A model generated the notes under the pieces. The model was not told the DNA's origin. It did not search any database and was given only the letters and a program-made list of their open reading frames with translations. The position numbers were made by a program, and so were the translations under genes. From Dirofilaria immitis (lineage: Eukaryota; Nematoda; Chromadorea; Rhabditida; Onchocercidae), in assembly GCA_024305405.1 (NCBI GenBank), contig JAKNDB010000087.1, positions 6,574,501-6,638,500 of the forward strand: a stretch of 64,000 bases of DNA, written 5' to 3'. Shown here one piece after another: positions 36,077 to 49,100 of this stretch (its first letter is position 1; every line of letters begins with the position of its first letter).

Positions 36077-39000
36077 AGATGATAACAAGATTATTGATAC
36101 CGCTTCCTAATAAAATATTTAAATAAACCACTTTTAGGTATTAATTATTCAATTTTAAATTTTAGTCATTTAACCAAAATCTATTTACTGACTACTTAAG
36201 AAATGCGTGAGTACTAATTAATCCTATTAATTATTTATTTTTCAAGTGAATGTCTTTTGAATTGTTTCATAAAGTCATTATCATTTAGCTTTGGATTTGA
36301 TGTGTTTATTGAAACATTAAATCCTTTTTACCGATTTGCGGTATTATTTCATAGATTTTTTCTTAGCAGTTACCGGTTTCAGAAAAATCCCGTCATACCA
36401 TTATTGCTATTCCATTTATTTATCGTGTATGTCATATCTGATTTAGTCGTTGTCTGCACTTATTAAATATTAATGATCTCTCCATTGATTTTTTTTTAAT
36501 GTGTTAGATGTGTTATCTGCATAGTGAAAATCATATGATAAGAGAAGCTATATGGTACTAATATTAATTTTTTGAATCGAATCTGGTTAGTAATATCGAG
36601 TAAAATTGTAAAAAGTACGACAGAACTATGTCGTAGTAGTTGATCTTTCATGTGCTTTATTGAAGTTGCATATAGGGGATTTAGAACAGTGTCTTAAAAA
36701 GTGGTAATAGTGTTGATTTCAAACATTCGATAGGATTGTAAGCGACCACTAATATTTTTTCGTATTTTTCATTGTATAATATATAATATGAGTATGAAGT
36801 CATTAATGACATGATAAAAAAAAGAGGAGAGTATTGCTATGCTATTTGCTTTTTATAATAAATTTTTGGCTGGTCTTTTAACTTTTGCATGATAAGGGAA
36901 AGCTTTGACGAAGCTTTAATGAATTGTTTTGTTGTTTTTCTATTTTTTTTCGTTCTACTAACATTTCCCTTCCTATTCCTAAAAGCATTGTTTTTATCTC
37001 ATATGCAGTATTAAATATTTATCAAATGAATTTTCACCAGTTTGGTCTTAACCTTAAAAAACTTTTCGGAAAGCGGTTGTGAAATTCAGAACGAAGTTTT
37101 GTACATCTCCGGTCAGAAAGAAACGAAAATAAATCAAGCAGAGGTCGTCGATTTAGGATTTTTTCTTGGAGAAGAAATTTTTTGATTTCATTCTGGCTAA
37201 TCTCTTTCTCTTTACATCAATTTTGATACTTTATATTTTGAAATAATCAGTTTCATGTAAATATTTATGCTTCCTAGCTAACGTTTTCTTTAAATGGTGG
37301 TTAATGTTTTGACTTCCCATGTGTTGAATTATTGATGAATGCTTTGAGCCATTTGTCGTTTATACTTCTTGTTTGTCACTGCTCTTTATCATTTCAAACG
37401 TTGTTGCAGGTATAGTTTCTGTCTATTTCATATTTTTGTTATTTATTTACAGTTCTCCAGTGCGATAAATTAGTTTATTTATTTTGATTTTCTGAGAACA
37501 ATTTTTTCTCGAATGAATGGCAGTCAAGAGTAAAACTCATATGGGAAATTTTTTTATGAGGCCCTTCCTTTCCTTTAAATTTGTGTAATGGGAGTTAGTT
37601 CAATTTATTTAGTTATTTTTTGTCTTAATGAATAGAATTCTGTCATCCGTCTTGTGATCTTGTAATTGTAATACAAATGAAAAAATGAAATGATGATACC
37701 GACAATAAGAGTATTGAACAAAAGAAATTTCAGAAATAAGCTGAACAAATTTCTTCCTGGGTAAAGGCAGAAATGTTTTTAACAATTTAAAAATTTGGGA
37801 TGAATTTATGGGAATAAAGGAGTGATTTTGGAAGAAAAGGATTCTGAACATCTGGGTTCATGGCAGTTATGACGCTGATATGATGATAATTTATAATAAA
37901 ATGTCAGAGTTTTGTATAACCATATTTGAGATATAAACTAAAAATGAATATGGTACTTAGTTCTCAATAAAATAATAAAATGCTTCGAATGCTTGCATTT
38001 AAACTCAACTGCCTGAAATTTCAGATTTTTACGACTTAAATAAGTTGTTGTGAAATAACTGTCATCATGTGCCAATTATGTGACAGTTCTCAGGATAGTA
38101 TTAATATGCTTGATAGCTGCATGTCGTATTGGAATGCATTCTGAATCTTTTCAAAATTATTTTGCGATCAAATTTAAATCTCAGGTTATTGTTATCAAAA
38201 AGCATTTTCTGATTAATGAATGTGCCACTGTATTATATCGGTGTCATATTTATCTCACTGCAATGATTTTTGAAAAGGTTGAAGGAGTTGCTAATTGGAG
38301 GCTTGTTGCTTTCAGAAAACTCTGCTAAATGTTATCTGTTCGTTATCAACTACGTCATTAGAGTGTTTGAGAGAGGGAGAGAGGTGTTGTGAAGATGGAT
38401 TCGATGAAGAAGAGAAGCACTTTTAGTAACGATTCATCATTTATATCCAGTTTTTCTCAAAAAACATTCATGCGATTCTGTTCATCTTTATCCTGCCCCT
38501 TCTCTTTCTATCACTATTCGGCTTTTTCTTTCATATTCTTCCTTCTCTCCCGATTTAACTTCATCATTTCTATCACATCCTATGCATTATTCATAATTTC
38601 CTAATTGTACATCAAGTCAACAATGACGTTTCTTTCTCGAGACAAATACGTAGTGCTTCAAGTTAGTTTTGTTGAGTTGAAATTGATCATTAATTATTTT
38701 TCACTGTTAGTATTTTCGTTGATATGTGCTAAGTCTTAATACTTAGCGGGTTGAAGTATTCATGGCCATATAAATATATTATTGAACTGCATTTTATTTC
38801 ATCTTATTTCATTCGTTTTTTTCCACTCATGTAACAAAAGTTTTAATCATGATATTTTATAATCTGCAAGTTTTTATTTTGGCAGAAATCACATGAACAT
38901 AAACGTCTGTTTAATCAATTGGTGACAATTCTACTTAATAATGTCTATCGATAAAGTCAGTCCGGTTTCTTCAAGATTTATTTCAACGACCAATATTTTT

Positions 39001-39700
39001 GGTTAATTACTTTCTTTGCATTTTTCTTTTTCTAATTATGTTTGTTGCGATAAAGCTTCGTAATAGGTAAAACAAATGAGACGACTTATTTTAAGTCGTA
39101 TTTTTCCGCTTCTCATCATCAGTCATTTTATTCCTTCATATGATAACCTTCATATGCGTTGCCCTTACTAATATGTTAGAAATATTGCGCAAATGCTCCA
39201 TGCTGCTGATATCCTTTTGAACTAATAATACTTTTTCTTACTTCCTATTTATACCATTCGCATCACCAATCTCTTTCATATTTAATGAATGACTGACTGA
39301 TAGGATAGTACTAATAATAGAAATTAATTTAGTATATGAATGAGAAAGAATACAAAGATGTATTCAGTGATTAATTGGTTTTAAAGAAATATTCTAAATG
39401 ATGGATCAGCTTGCAAATTAAAAAGGTCATGAAGTTGTACTAATTTCCAAATATGCCATCAAATTGCGCACTGCATAATGGTGTACGGTTGGAGATGCCT
39501 ATCTCCTTATCGATGATCTCCCGGTAATTTGCATAAGATTCCTTTAATTTCATCTGATTTTATGAAACTATTTTTTCTGACGACTGAGTTCGTTCATCAC
39601 CATCTTCACTTATGTTTTTTTTATTTTTATTTACTTATGGGGTTGAAGTTGATGTCACAAAGAAGAATAAACATGATGCTAATATTATAATATGTGAAGT
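36077..39700. other. Intergenic region
   Basis: After the TMEM53 poly(A) signal (AATAAA, 36,109) I see no supported gene for about 4 kb. An ATG at 38,395 starts a 70-codon frame (KKRSTFSNDSSF and onwards) whose second half is low-complexity and hydrophobic; it is probably chance. The right-hand part merges into the JUN promoter region. Confidence 0.45.
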
Positions 39701-39713
39701 ATACAAGCCCAAG

Positions 39714-40081
39714 TGAGTCATCAGGCTTCTTATCCCATTAACGACATTCACGTACGCTATCACATATACTTATTGAATGCACTCAATCTTCTTTCATCCG
39801 ATTACTTTTTGCTCTTCAATTTATCAGTGATCTCTGCCGTACATCACTGATAACATCCCCATTCTTCTCCATACTCATACACATGCACGAAGGAGTAGGC
39901 ACACGATAGCAGTCAGAGGTGTTTAAAAATGATGACGTCACGCGATGAATATTGAAGAAGTGCGAAGAGGAATAGCGTAGTCGTTAGTAGTATGTAAGTC
40001 CGGGCGCTCAAAATATCGCATATTGCGTGGAGAGTGCTAGAGAGTATGACTCATCTATCCAACTGACTCCGCACTGACTCA
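39714..40081 (+). promoter_or_regulatory. AP-1/CRE site cluster upstream of JUN
   Basis: Consensus sites read directly from the sequence are TGAGTCA (39,714-39,720), the palindromic CRE TGACGTCA (39,933-39,940), and TGACTCA (40,047-40,053 and 40,075-40,081). A one-mismatch TGACTCC lies at 40,064. These are binding sites for JUN-containing dimers. They sit in a GC-richer stretch 10 to 380 bases before the first JUN exon. Autoregulation is an inference; vertebrate c-jun is autoregulated through similar sites. Confidence 0.6.
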
Positions 40082-40086
40082 TTCCA

Positions 40087-40092
40087 TTTCAG
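40087..40092 (+). promoter_or_regulatory. Likely trans-splice acceptor, TTTCAG
   Basis: A consensus acceptor lies 50 bases upstream of the proposed JUN ATG at 40,143. The short segment 40,093-40,129 is also open as an exon in a compatible phase, so a cis-spliced alternative cannot be excluded. Confidence 0.45.
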
Positions 40093-40142
40093 GCTGAATC
40101 AAACACAGCAGAACAGCAATCATTACCGGGTATATATCTTTA

Positions 40143-43100
40143 ATGGCACTTCTTGCGGATGGACTATACGCATGTGCGTATCTACACGTGTCCGCATATA
40201 GATATGCACATGTGAAGGATGATGGATCTTCACGTAAACAACCGATAGTCTTAATGGATCTCCTAGATTTTAGACGAATTACGTGAAGAGAAAGAGGCTC
40301 ATTGCAAGTTATCCTTTCTCTCTCGAATGATTAATTTGCTTATTTATTTAATCTTGCATTTGTTTATAACATACATTCAGCAGTTCATTTATTTACTTAT
40401 TTTCCTTTTCATTATTTTTAATGTTTTCATTATTTTTAATATGCTATTTTAATTTAATAAGCAAGAAATTTGTACAAATAATGTACGAATTAATGGAAGT
40501 TCAACTTGTACTAATAGTATTATGAATGCTTAATGCTTTTCTGGCCGAAGTGTCGTTAGCAAGCCATGAATTTACCAGGCTCTCCTTTTGTATATGATTA
40601 ATTTGTATATTTCTTGCTTATTATTATCTTCCATAAAGTCCATTAAATATTCTAGAAATGATATTCACGTGAAACTGTGACGGCTTGAAGAGATCTCATT
40701 GATTGTTCCAAGCAACAAACGTCCGGCATATTTATGATTGATAAATACCATGGTTCAGGTTAGATTGAATCGCAGAATAAAGATTATTAGAAACGTTAGC
40801 ATGGTTTGAAGATATGATTCCCGTGTAGATATCATCTTTCTCAAATCGTTTTTAGATCATGTCTTTCCCAATTTCTCTTAATTTGATTTTCAAAACATCG
40901 AATTTTCTTAGTTTACCTCTTAACAATTATTCTCTTCTCATTAAAAAATCATTCTCAGCAAAAATATGATAATTTATAAATCTATAACCCGCAGTAATGT
41001 CACATATAATATCGTAAAGGTCACGGGTATTAAAGGTATCTCTACAACATTCAATACTCATTCCCGGAACATTTTCCATGCCGGTAGTTCAATCATTCTT
41101 CCGTTGTAGAAAGACAGAGTCGCCATGCAAAGCGTCATCTCAGCCTTATTGTCTTTTGATTCAAGCACATAGAAGGTTTCTATTTGTTCTAAAATGTATG
41201 AATGGAAAGGTGAAGTTTTTCTCTCCGGCATAGCATGGAACAAAAGTATTTTCTCTAACTTGTACCAGTAAAAATGATTTCCATATTTTATTCATTTCAA
41301 ATATATAATTTTCCATTAATTTTCAATTTTTTATAATGTTTCCTTGGTACAACAATCACTATTTCTAAGAGGTGAAAGGGCCGTTAGACTGTTTAGCTGA
41401 CATAAATATCCATACTTTCTGAAGAAGATCCTTTCTTCACATAAAGAAATGGATCGAATAGTACATGCTGTTATTGTTGTAGTAATCAATTTGTAATAAA
41501 GAAATGAAGACTGTGTACAAATGAGGCACTCATTGTTTTAGTAAACAAATTCTTAGTTCTGGAAATTTACTTCCGTTGTTCATATATCAACATCGAAAGC
41601 CTTCCAGTTATAATAGGTTATATTTATTTTAATCATAAAACAGGAAAGTATGTAATGCTTTATATGTCAGAATTCTTTCTGAATATTAATATGCTGATAT
41701 GTTTATCTTGAACCATTTTATTGAAATTCATACATTTGTGATTACTTCGAGCACTTTATACTTTTTAAAACTTCGTTGAAATGACTCTCGGAATGTTTTT
41801 TTGTCTGGTATCCCTTTTAAATTTTCAGGATTTTTAAAAGAAATGTCAACAATACCGTCTTCCGGAGCTGCAACAACCACTGATTTATCAACATCGAATG
41901 CAACATCATTAAAACAGTTAAAAAGCAGTATGCATCTCGATTTTTCATCCTCTACATCGTCAAAAAGCAAATAATTAGTGCTGACTTGCTGGATATTATC
42001 AAAGCATCACCAACAATAGGGAAAATGCTTTCCCAAAGTGAGTTTTAATAGCTTGTTCAGAACATATATTAGCGTTTATTGTGATATGGCCACCAATTCG
42101 TTAAAATATAACCACTGATTATTTTTAGTAGTTTTTGAAAGGTGGCTCTTTTTTCAATTCCTTTTTTTCGAACGCTCAGACTTACATAAAAAAGTTCGTA
42201 AGTTTGATTCGGAAAACATCACAGTAATGTTCTTTACACAATTAGATTCAATCATTTATCTACGTTCTATTGAAATTCATATTTCATTGTCAATTTATCT
42301 ACTTTAGAATTGGGCATACAATTAAAATTATTAATTGTTTTTAAAATTGTTGTTTACTTCAGGTACGACCACGCCGACCCCAACAAAATTATTGTACCCT
42401 TCTGAAGTTACATTGGCACAACGACAATATGCTCAGGGTTTTATCGGTAAGAAAATTAGTGGAATTATTGACTGAGTCAATCGCCAAAACTTTCCGAACT
42501 GCTATAAAGTCTGGCAATGAAATACTCTCATTATCACAAAGTACTGAACTTGAAAACGTGTTTGTGAAATTGAAAATTTATATCAGTCAGAAGCAATCTT
42601 TTAGAAGATTCTATTTGTCAAATTGTCCTTCAAGCGGATTATTTATTAGATGATCATACACATATAATTCTGATTTATTTTTAATTACTATATGACAGAA
42701 AGAAAACATGTCAGTTGAAAGCACAATTTTCAAATATTAAGCAGTAATTTTCAACTTTTTATTTTTGCTTTTAATCTTTTGAATCATTCCCACACTTCTT
42801 TGATTTTTTTAAAATAAGCCGCATATCTGTGAATCAGAAATAATTTAGTCGCTCAGTATTGATGTTTTCATTTCATCTTTAGTTTAGTTTATTGAATATA
42901 ACTTCATTTGAACATTGAGGAACTTCGACAATAAAGGGTTCTGAATCTTTTTTACAAGTTTCTACGTTAGAGAAATCAAGTAATATGAATTCTCACAGTT
43001 TGATTTATCTTAGGACATTTTTAATCTGTGTTTTTTCTATGAAAGTATGAAGCATAAAAATATTTTATTGGAATATTGTTTGTATTTGGTAAGAAGGCGA

Positions 43101-46100
43101 AAATAGAAGTTATTTTTTCTCGCTTATTTGACAAATGGAGCGAAAATTTGATCAACTGTGCTACAATTCATTCGGATTTCTGTACGTTCTCTTATTCTTC
43201 TGGCCATAAAGTTTGTCAAAACATCCGATATTGAAAGCAAACAAAAAAAGCTATGATTTATAATTTGATATTTTCTCCTATAAACAAGCATAGATTCTCT
43301 TTTGCTATGAGTAATTAAATTTCCGCCAGAATGTACTAGTTTCATCGTGGCGAATTTCCTTCTGTTTTTCTTCAACTTCTACAGTCTACTGTGATTTTAT
43401 TCAGTCATTTTTTTCGAAAGCTTCGTATTCCGTTAATTTTTGCCCTAGATTCTACATTCTTTATTCCTGGCTTTGTTTAACAATTCATGGTCATTTGCTT
43501 AACCAAAATTTAACTTAGGATTCCTAAAGCATTTCATTCCTCATTCATGTTTGTTCTATGGATTATATATATAGTTAGTATACTTCTCTACTTCTCAAGG
43601 AGATGAAGAAAAGTCTTGATCTGTCATAGAATGGAGCTTTATATCCATCACTTTTTTTAGTCTCTAATTTACCATGTTAACTTCTCTACAATTCGAAATG
43701 AAGACATTCGTTACTTAACACAGATATCTTAAATGTTGATGATGCTGCTTCTTAAATTTAGTCATTTCATTGCTACTTCATTCATACCTAATCTTACATC
43801 TGCCACCACATCTTAAATTATTAACTATCTATAGATATCGTTTCCCCATCATTATTATTTTCTTTCGTTTTTTTTTGAATCGAGCTACAATTCTTTGTCC
43901 AATTTTAAACATTTGTCCTTTTATAAACTCGTTACGCCAAAGATCTAACACTGATGCTTTGCCTTCTTCAAAACTTTGCATCTTAGATGGAGTAATATCA
44001 GTGATCTTTACACTAATAACAGTGTCTCCAATACTCTTAAAATAACCTTTTTGGTCTTTTTTCCGTAAAGGATGAAAGAAATCAAGTCATTGAAATCTTT
44101 CACACTATCAATGCTTTGACCTTTTCCATTAGCGTCTACTGGGCCGATGATTTGTTATCTTTTTCACCAGTTTTTATACTGAGTTATCTATGATGATCAT
44201 GTTGATTAGCTTATTAATGATCGTATTTTTTGAAGTTTGATATAATCTCTTATCCTTTTTTACTATCGTGCTTACACAGATTTAAATGATTTTAACATTT
44301 TCTTCAACGGTATAGAAACGTCAGTTCATTACGAAATAAAACTTCAGTCATGATTAAGGAAAGTCGAATGTATTGACAAAACTTTTTTTTTTGAATTGGC
44401 AGAAAATCAAATCTAAGTAGAGAGAAGATTGACGACAAAAGCATTGATAGATTGCTAATGCGCTAAAGAAATGTTGCACGAAAACTGGTAGTATTTGAAA
44501 CGAAATGAAATTTATATAATAAATTGAAAAGTATTTATTCTACATTTACCAAAGTAATATAAATTACTGATCTTATCTCTTGATTCTTGAGGTGATAGCT
44601 ATTATTGTATCAACTGATAAGATAGATCACTAATTCGTAATTTTTAGTCTTTCCTTCGGAAATTTATGTGCAACTTAAGATGATAATTTTTATCTTATTG
44701 ACAAAAATAATCTTAAAGAGTATTTCTGCTGAAGGCATCCAGAGTATTTTTTTAATAGAGTTTAACAGCTTACCTTGATTGATAAAATATTTGGTTGAAG
44801 TTCTCTGAATTGATCCATATTTGAAGAGGAAAAGATTATGACGAAACTGCTTTCATGAATTCAAATTGATTGGAACAAAAATTTAGTTTTTGAAATTTTT
44901 GCTAAGTTCAATAGCTGTTTCAGCGACATATTAAAGTATCCTAACTCTTCAATAACTTCTCATTTTTCAACTTAAAATTATTTTGCACTATTGATTTACA
45001 GTTGTTGAAATGTACAGTTAGCTTTCTAAACAGTTCAGTTCACTATTCAGATTTTTTTAATGATGGATCACTTTATTTCTAGCACCACGATCATACTGAT
45101 TTTACTTTCAAATTTGAGATTTTCATATGCCACTGCTTGGAACATTCACTTAAACCGGTACTGGATGAGATAGCCAACATTCATGTTGAATTAGTGAAAA
45201 AGAAAAAATCTCTTAACATTTTCATTTTCATCGTCTTATTAAAAGTACAACAACTTAGTAAAAGTAAATCTTGGAAGAGATATTTTTATTTTGCGGATAT
45301 CGATGTTTCTATTCTTCCATTAGCTAACTGTATTCAGTTCAATTTACATTTTGCTATTTCTTCTATGATTTACGTTTTATCAGTGGGAGAGGGGCTATCA
45401 TCACAATGCTGTTATAATTAACCAAAAATATTAGAGAAATATACGAATAGCTTTAATTTTGTTTTGTTACATTTTTCTGAAATATTCATTCTTATTTTTC
45501 AATTTCCACAAATCACGGAGCTGTTCTTAAATGGCTAATTTATTACCAAACAAATTTCAACAAATAATTTAGCGTAAAATAAATAGTTCAGCATCGAGTC
45601 ATGCTATATTTAAAAAATGTGGAATGTAACATTTCGCCGCATCGTCAACAACTTACTCAACTATAAGTGATAATATCTGCATAATGAATATATGGTTGAT
45701 GTCAGTGGATATTACTTCGTTATTTTTCAAGTATTAAATTTTTGGCATAAACGATGATAATCTCATATACGATTGTGCGATGCTATTGTACACTCAATAG
45801 GATCTCTCTATGAAAGTAAATATTTTAAACTCTCTGCTGAAGAGAATTGGATTTTGATTTTATCGAATGAATATTCTACTTTCTGTTGTTCTTAAGAAGG
45901 AAAAAATTAAGTTATTTCAGTGTAATATGTTTAAATTTAGTTTGGCACATTACAAGAGTACATGAAGAGAATATTCCAGATGCATTGACGCAGGTGCAGC
46001 AGTTGAACGGCTTTGTCCCATCGCCAGCACTTCTCAATTCCCAAGTTTTTGGCTCCTTTGTTTCAATCGGTTACCGCATCAACCACTAATAACGACCAAA

Positions 46101-49100
46101 CGAAAACGGTGACAAGCCCTGTACTTACTAGTCCTAACAGGTAAGCTTCTTTTCATCGTATTTGAATTCCATTAATTTTCTATGGATTAGAAAAGTGAAT
46201 TCTGGAAGAGTGCACTAATAGGACAATTTGTCACTGGAAGTTTTATTATCATCTCAGTTATACTTTTCTCGTTAATCTTTTTACTTAATCTATTTCAAGA
46301 ATGTGATTTTTGATTTTTTTTTTTACTGTTTGCTCATCTGTTTTCTTTTAATCCTGGATTTCTAATATCAAATGGAATATCACTTCTTAATTATTGATTT
46401 TAGCAGCGACTTTAGCATCTCAACTTCAGACTTGCAGTTTTGAATTATCTTTTAAACATATTTGGATGATATGAAAGAAGGAACAGTTTTTAAATGTATT
46501 TTTGTAATTGTTGCGAAATATTTGCTTATATCTTCTAGCTGCAGACCGATTATTGATTTCGTGTCGAGATTTTTGTACATTCGAATGAAGTGAAGAAATG
46601 AAATTGATTAAAGACCACATCATTTAGGAAATGCATATCTTAATGGAGATAAAGTTCGTAAGAAATGGACATATTCCTGTCATAATTTGTTCGGAAAAGA
46701 ACGTGTCAACATGTTTACTTGTGGAACAATCATCAATTTCTTGTTTGAATCATTATGGTAGTAGCAATCAGACCGATAGTAGCTCTAGCGAAGAGTGACG
46801 ACAACATCATGCAATCATGAGATTGCCACGAGACTGAAAAGAGGAACGGAGGCGTCCTTGTTTTCTTCTTGTTCTTCCTGCAACATTTATTAGAGATGTG
46901 CTTGTGAAGCGGGATTTTCTACCGTAATGTTCAGCTATTATAGAGGAAGAAGATAGAGGTATGTGGGCTAGCAGCATAGCACACTTACTACCTCTTCCCC
47001 GTATTGCTTACTGCTTAGCCCTTCGCCTACCTTTGTATTCCACCGCAAATACCTTCATACCCCTTAGAGGTGCGCACGGACCGCTCGAATAAATAAATCG
47101 ACCGGCCGACTACTACTTGAGTCTGCATAAGAACGCACACAAATGCATTTCTGTTCTGTTTTGGCTTGCTTATTTTGTATGAGTCAGCAGTATAGCAATC
47201 GCAGCTTGCATGCCATATACCCATCTGGCGAACGCACTGTTTACTTTTTCATTTTTATACCAACATCTCCTACCTACCTACTTATCTAACTGACTAACTA
47301 ACTGTCATTGTTATCGTGCAGTCTTTCCTTCATATTGACTGATTGACAGGTGGATACAGGAAGGATTTTAATTACTCCTGCTAGTCAATATAACAGTGCA
47401 TTTTTTTGTGCAACGCTAGTAATACTACCTTTTTTGACATTTCTTTGAATCATACCATTGATTTGCTGTCCTCAAGTTTGATATAAAAGCGGCTCTCACT
47501 ATCTTCATGTTTAGTGACATTTGTTCTGGTTTGCTTATATTATCTGTTAAATTTGCTGATATTTTTTTCCATATTTCTTTTCTTCTTTCTTTGAATGCAA
47601 TATATCTTCTTTCTTCGCTGCTCTTTCAGTCCCACTTAGAAATTTTAAGTTTTTCAGCAGTTTAAAATTGTTCAATGATGGTACTTATGAAAAGTCAAAA
47701 ACGTTATTTTCATATATTAATTACCCTTACATTTTCAGCCCTCAAGTGACTTTTCCATTATTTATCTACCTGAATGAAAAATTCGGCTAAAATCCCTTTT
47801 AAAATAAAAAGTTTCCCTTTCCCTCTTGAAGTATCTAAACTCACTTACCTGAATGATGATAGCCGTAGCTGAAACCCACCGTGAAATAAAATAGTTTTTT
47901 TCCTCTTTTTAATCTATCAAGATAATAAATGTTTAATTTCTTCTTTTTCAAATAACACAAAATTACATTTATTTTTTTATCTCAAGCAAGCATTTGACCA
48001 TTAAAAGAGTCACAATTTACTTTTCAATTTCTCATTTCTATATCTTTATTTTTTTATCATAAAATAGAAACCCAACGGGCAGAAATATGTTTCACTTTTT
48101 TAATCTCTTTTTCAAAAGCATGAGAATTTTCGATAGAAACTGATAATTATTTTCTTCTTCCAGGGAGTCTTTGTCAGTAATAATGCAGGCAGCTATGAGC
48201 GGTATGGGTTCACTTGCTAGTTACAGTTTTACGCAATTAACTCCAACTCAGCGTACTTCTTACCCTGTGGCAACGTCATCCTCAACGGTAACAGCAACAA
48301 CTTCTGTATTTCAACAACAACCGGCCGGTTCATCATCAACCACTATATCTGTGATGCATCCCGATGATATGATCATGAAAAATGAATTACCAGGTTCCTT
48401 TCTAGTTACCAGCTCATTTATGTTTATATATATATATATATATCTTTTCATTTATTAATGTTATAGACGCAAAAATCTTTGCTCAATTTTTATTCTGAAA
48501 CATGATGTATAATTATGATAGAGAAACCGTTCTCTACTTTTCGTCCTTTCTGATAGGTTGTGTTACTTTTCCTTTCAAATTATTTAAGATTCTAGCTTTT
48601 GATTATTATCAACAAGAACGAAAAAAATTCTATCGATAGCGTATTTTTTTTTGGAAACTATGAAGTGTTCAAGATTATATTTATCTTTGCAATGGATTTA
48701 TTTCATATTTTAGGTTGCAGTTCAGTAACATCTCTGCAATCGGACAGTATCAACGATACATCAACTTATGATGCCTATGCAACCAGTGAGAGTAATCATG
48801 AAATGGAAGCATGTGCATCATCCATACGTTCAAGTGTCAGTCCTCGAAGTCAAGAAGAGCATGTCTTCATGGGTCGATTTTCGTATGTTTTTTTCTGTAA
48901 TTGTATTTAACTTTTCATTTTTGAACAGTATTTTTCAGAAGTTTTCTATTTAAGTTTTTAAATGCAACTTGCAGGAAACAGTTTTTGTCCTTTTCGGATG
49001 TACTTATATATGTTTGCATACGACAGTTTCCTCCCATTTTAGTCTTCAATATTTGATGTGTTCTTCTATACTTTTACTTTTTACTGAAATGCATGAAGGG

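Noticed and set aside
38389..38604. 71-codon plus-strand ORF considered as a JUN first exon
   Set aside because: Its possible donors are poor, its second half is low-complexity, and the ATG at 40,143 after a TTTCAG fits better.
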